Source: Pseudomonadales bacterium
GTDB taxonomy: Bacteria; Pseudomonadota; Gammaproteobacteria; Steroidobacterales; Steroidobacteraceae
DNA length: 7,903 nucleotides
Direction: 5' to 3'
NCBI GenBank assembly: GCA_020442965.1
Contig: JAGRJB010000324.1
Span: 1-7,903, forward strand
The translations under genes were made by a program, and so were the position numbers. This document shows, piece by piece, positions 5,808 through 7,903 of the stretch. Position 1 is the stretch's first letter. Each line of letters opens with the position of its first letter. Below the pieces are notes generated by a model. That model saw nothing but the letters and a program-made list of their open reading frames with translations, did not search any database and was not told the origin of the DNA.

Positions 5808-6803
5808 ATGAGTGATGTGGCAACTGCATTGCGATGGCGCTGGTTGGTCGTTCCCGGCATCTTGTTGGTCGCGGTTGCTGGGGGCTGGCTGTTCCGGCAA
5901 TTGTTTGGTAGCGGCCCACCGGCCCCAGCCGCGTGTCCCAACTACACCTTGCTGACCCAGCGGCTCACCGGTTCAAGCTGGGACATCTTTGGACTTGATC
6001 CGCAGACCGGTGTTGAGGCTAATCTCACTGCTATGGCTGGTGACGACACGACACCCGCCTGGAACCCGGCTCCGGACCGCGCCAACTTCGCGTTCGTGAG
6101 TCGCCGCGACGGCAATGCGGAAATCTATCGCCTCGACTGCGGTGAGCTCGGTGCCACTTCGCTGGTTCGAGTCACGACGCATCCTGACGAGGACATCGAT
6201 CCTGCATGGTCTGGTGACAATCGTCTTGCGTTCGCGAGCAATCGCCTGCGCGTAGATGGTCAGCCGCGGTATACGATTTTTCGCAGTCGCGACAGCGGCG
6301 GCGAGCTGACGCAAGTCAGCCCCAACGGAGCTTGCGATGCGCGGCAGCCCGCGTGGTCACCCGACGGGAGCTCCATTGCTTACGCTGCCGACTGCAATTC
6401 CGCAGGTCGCTATCAGATCTATGTGATTCCTCGGAACGGCGGGACGCCCGTGCAGATTACAGACGATCCGTTGCTGCTGGCGGCGCAGCCGACCTGGTCA
6501 CCGGATGGGTCGCTCATTGCCTTCGCACGGTACGAAAGTGGCCCCGAGCATGCGCGGATCTGGGTGATGGGACCGGATGGCAGCGGTAAACGTCAGCTGC
6601 GGCCTGGTAGTACCGACAACGAATTCGATCCGCGCTGGACACCCGATGGAAGCGAGGTCACTTTTGTCATGTACACCGGCGGCACGAACCTTGACGTTTA
6701 TGCCTTCGAGCCGACCCTGGGCGCGGATGGCAACGCCAATGGCACACTGCGACAGGTGACAAGTTCGAGTCGGGATGACCGCGCACCCGACTGGGTGCGC
6801 TAA
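5808..6803 (+). CDS. Membrane-anchored TolB-like/PD40 beta-propeller protein
   Basis: 331 residues. MSDVATALRWRW is followed by a single hydrophobic segment (VVPGILLVAVAGGWLF, about residues 13-28) without a clear cleavage site, so the rest is probably held outside the cytoplasmic membrane. The remainder is built from PD40-type beta-propeller blades, each marked by a P-A-W-S-P-D-G-like turn: TPAWNPAPDRANFAF, DPAWSGDNRLAFAS, QPAWSPDGSSIAYA, QPTWSPDGSLIAFA, DPRWTPDGSEVTFV, and a closing APDWVR that would complete a ring of about six blades. Such domains resemble the C-terminal propeller of TolB, but the TolB N-terminal domain and pal/tolA neighbours are missing, so this is not tolB. Probably a protein-interaction or ligand-binding module; the partner is unknown. 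An upstream ATG at 5697 in the same frame would add 37 residues and lacks support. Confidence 0.85.
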   Translation: MSDVATALRWRWLVVPGILLVAVAGGWLFRQLFGSGPPAPAACPNYTLLTQRLTGSSWDIFGLDPQTGVEANLTAMAGDDTTPAWNPAPDRANFAFVSRRDGNAEIYRLDCGELGATSLVRVTTHPDEDIDPAWSGDNRLAFASNRLRVDGQPRYTIFRSRDSGGELTQVSPNGACDARQPAWSPDGSSIAYAADCNSAGRYQIYVIPRNGGTPVQITDDPLLLAAQPTWSPDGSLIAFARYESGPEHARIWVMGPDGSGKRQLRPGSTDNEFDPRWTPDGSEVTFVMYTGGTNLDVYAFEPTLGADGNANGTLRQVTSSSRDDRAPDWVR

Positions 6804-6939
6804 CCGTTGGATCGAGGCAGCGCGCGCATTCGAAGAAGGACTCGCAAGCGCTCACCTCGAACGCGAGCAGGCGGTAGTCGAGCAACGCGGCGCCAGTCTT
6901 CATGTCAACTGCAGCACCCACTGGTTCTCAATCCGGCCG
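6804..6939. other. Convergent gap without a recognised gene or terminator
   Basis: The 136 bp between the stops of the beta-propeller gene and mazF contain only short inverted matches, such as CTCGC/GCGAG, with no T-run. Open frames cross it on both strands but resemble nothing I recognise. Confidence 0.5.
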
Positions 6940-7305
6940 CTATTGACCGATATCGATAATTTGATTCAGCGTCTCGCACGCCAAAGCGAACGGCTCTTGC
7001 GGGACTTGCCTCCAAGCGTGTGGCTTTGCGCCCCTGGCTCGCCAGTCGAAGGACTTCGGCTGATGGCCCAGGATGTAGCTAACAACACCTTTGGACCCCG
7101 TGAACTTGATGGCAAACGGATTGGTGTCATTGGAAGCGGCTGTGGTCATCGGCAAACCGACAACGATGCCGGTCCGCTCGTTGAACTCCTTGGGCGAGAG
7201 CACGACGAGCGGATGAAGGTTCTTCATCTCGCGGCCAGCTTGGGGGTTGCAGTTGATCCAGATTATGTCGCGCCGGTCTGGGCACCAACGTCTTCTTGCG
7301 GCCAC
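6940..7305 (-). CDS. MazF/PemK-family toxin (mRNA endoribonuclease)
   Basis: 121 residues, the usual size. The start is GTG at 7305, whose G is also the last base of the mazE stop (TAGTG), indicating translational coupling. Family signatures run in order: CPDRRDIIWINCNPQAGRE, the LHPLVVLSPKEFNERTGIVV strand region, GLPMTT (its Thr aligns with catalytic T52 of E. coli MazF), then GVVSYILGHQPKSFDWRARG and a C-terminal helix ending LNQIIDIGQ. MazF toxins cleave single-stranded RNA at short motifs and stop growth when the antitoxin is lost. The position of the catalytic Arg (HRP in E. coli MazF R29) holds His here (LHP), and PDRGD is PDRRD. This may be a subfamily trait rather than damage, since I recall related proteins with HP at that position. 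The frame is intact and the toxin is plausibly functional. Confidence 0.9.
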   Translation of the reverse strand: MAARRRWCPDRRDIIWINCNPQAGREMKNLHPLVVLSPKEFNERTGIVVGLPMTTAASNDTNPFAIKFTGSKGVVSYILGHQPKSFDWRARGAKPHAWRQVPQEPFALACETLNQIIDIGQ

Positions 7306-7559
7306 TAGATTGCCTCGTTGCCGACGGCGTTCGCCGACAGTGCTTCGCCACCGTGCAGCGCAGGATCGAAGGCAGACAACTTCTGAGCAAGCGTCAGCTT
7401 CGGCGCACCGATTGCTCGTACCACCACATTCGACTCTTCGGCCGAGACGACGACGGGTTGACCCACTCTAAATCTGGCTGAGCGCGCGACAGCGGCCGGA
7501 ATGCGCACGGCGAGGCTATTGCCCCATTGCTGGACTGTTAACGTTGCGGACTTGCCCAT
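7305..7559 (-). CDS. MazE-family antitoxin (AbrB-type DNA-binding domain)
   Basis: 84 residues beginning MGKSATLTVQQWGNSLAVRI. Residues 1-48 form the swapped-hairpin SpoVT/AbrB domain (WGNSLAVRIP, then RVGQPVVVSAEESNVVVRAI), which binds the operon's own promoter. The remainder, with TLAQKLSAFDPALHGGEAL, is the flexible tail that wraps around and neutralises MazF. The start is ATG 7559, preceded by a strong AGGAGAG (7571-7565) at 5-nt spacing. The same frame is open further upstream, but that would run through the palindromic operator. The gene ends in TAG at 7305, sharing one base with the toxin start. Antitoxin first, toxin second, is the standard order. Confidence 0.9.
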   Translation of the reverse strand: MGKSATLTVQQWGNSLAVRIPAAVARSARFRVGQPVVVSAEESNVVVRAIGAPKLTLAQKLSAFDPALHGGEALSANAVGNEAI

Positions 7560-7571
7560 GGCTACTCTCCT

Positions 7572-7593
7572 ATGTATAAACGAGTTTATACAT
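7572..7593. promoter_or_regulatory. Perfect 22-bp palindrome, probable mazEF operator
   Basis: Half-sites ATGTATAAAC and GTTTATACAT are exact inverted copies separated by 2 bp. The palindrome abuts the mazE ribosome binding site and contains AT-rich -10-like hexamers (TATAAA at 7590-7585 and TATACA at 7578-7573 on the minus strand). Binding there by the MazE dimer, or MazE-MazF complex, would block both transcription and the ribosome binding site region. The palindrome is seen directly; the binding protein is inferred from family behaviour. Confidence 0.75.
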
Positions 7594-7604
7594 CGCGGTT
7601 CTGC

Positions 7605-7610
7605 TGTCAA
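7605..7610 (-). promoter_or_regulatory. Consensus -35 hexamer TTGACA for mazEF
   Basis: On the minus strand an exact TTGACA lies upstream of the palindrome. The best -10 (TATAAA, 7590-7585) is only 14 nt away, shorter than the ideal 17; a 17-nt spacing would give AAACTC. The promoter may be inherently weak, or the true -10 may overlap the palindrome differently. Confidence 0.5.
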
Positions 7611-7648
7611 GTTTGGTAGGCCTGCGGATGCCGGCCATTTGGGCGAAT

Positions 7649-7903
7649 TCAGGATGGTGCCCGCGCCACAATGCGGCCGATCGCCGTTAGGATCTCGTGG
7701 CCGCGCGGCGGCGCGCGGTCGGCCTCGTTACCGCTCGTGATCACACCATTCTGCAGCCGGATGCGACGCTCGCAACGACTGGCCAGACTCTCGTCATGCG
7801 TGGACAGCAGGAATGTCGTGCCTGTCTCGCGCTGAATTTCAGTTAACAGCTCGAACACCTGATTGGCACTGTCGCGATCGAGATTGCCGGTCGGTTCATC
7901 CGC
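7649..7903 (-). CDS. ABC transporter ATP-binding protein (LolD/MacB-type), N-terminus cut off
   Basis: The last 84 residues of an ABC ATPase, entering from the right edge. The visible part begins ADEPTGNLDRDSANQVFELL: the end of Walker B with its catalytic Glu, followed by the D-loop (GNLD). The switch histidine follows in FLLSTHDESLA, then the final strand RIRLQNGVI. Walker A, the Q-loop and the LSGGQ signature lie outside the window. The DEPTGNLD wording is typical of the LolD/MacB/FtsE group, which powers lipoprotein release or efflux with a separate membrane subunit. The C-terminal tail after LQNGVI is about 27 residues, longer than in E. coli LolD, and has no recognised domain. The stop is 39 nt upstream of the mazE -35, with no obvious terminator between. 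Confidence 0.88.
   Translation of the reverse strand, partial: ADEPTGNLDRDSANQVFELLTEIQRETGTTFLLSTHDESLASRCERRIRLQNGVITSGNEADRAPPRGHEILTAIGRIVARAPS

Noticed and set aside
6667..6921. Minus-strand frame with MKTGAALLDYRLLAFEVSA in the gap after mazF.
   Set aside because: It looks slightly protein-like but mostly overlaps the beta-propeller gene antisense, and I could not tie it to a family.
6940..7305. Possibility that the MazF-like gene is a pseudogene because of the His at the catalytic Arg position.
   Set aside because: Frame, length, start coupling and other motifs are intact, and related family members appear to share this residue.
6775..7308. Plus-strand open frame of 177 codons spanning the convergent gap and mazF.
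   Set aside because: More than half is antisense to mazF, there is no ribosome binding site, and no domain is recognised.
1..7903. Possible CRISPR array, tRNA, integrase/att site or insertion sequence, looked for because of gene decay and the TA module.
   Set aside because: No regularly spaced repeats, no tRNA-like cloverleaf, no transposase or integrase reading, and no flanking direct repeats were seen.

Overview
The window reads as a stretch of chromosome from a GC-rich Gram-negative bacterium, probably a proteobacterium. The reasons are overall base composition, an E. coli-like multidomain Ada protein, a LolD/MacB-type ABC ATPase and an exported SnoaL-like protein. Placement below phylum is a guess. 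No rRNA, tRNA, CRISPR array, insertion sequence or transposase was found.

Layout. (1) 1-1433, minus: a large GH15 glycoside hydrolase (glucoamylase/trehalase type) whose C-terminus lies beyond the left edge. (2) 1434-3100, minus: an eroded segment. It holds a CsbD-like stress-protein remnant, a perfect 17-bp palindrome, a relatively AT-rich hypothetical gene (1895-2200), and a mosaic pseudogene. In the mosaic an SDR-family oxidoreductase has lost its active-site segment, suffered a 2-nt frameshift, and is joined directly to the C-terminal end of a LysR-type regulator. The SDR promoter/operator region and ribosome binding site still look intact. (3) 3236-3718, minus: a secreted SnoaL/DUF4440-like protein. 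It is divergent from (4) 3828-5672, plus: ada (methylphosphotriester and O6-methylguanine DNA repair plus AraC-type regulator) followed after 22 bp by an isocitrate lyase/PEP-mutase-family enzyme broken by one apparent 1-nt deletion. The ada promoter region carries an Ada-box-like site and two perfect hairpins. (5) 5808-6803, plus: a membrane-anchored TolB/PD40-type beta-propeller protein. (6) 7559-6940, minus: a complete mazE-mazF type II toxin-antitoxin operon whose stop and start codons share one base, with a perfect 22-bp palindrome next to the ribosome binding site. (7) 7903-7649, minus: the C-terminal part of an ABC transporter ATPase running off the right edge.

Functional links. Ada and the PEPM-family gene are probably co-transcribed, and Ada probably autoregulates. 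MazE and MazF form a self-contained autoregulated module inserted between the ABC gene and the beta-propeller gene. The remaining genes look like unrelated single units. I see no convincing new multi-gene system. The most unusual structure is the SDR/LysR mosaic, and the clearest regulatory signal is the mazE palindrome.
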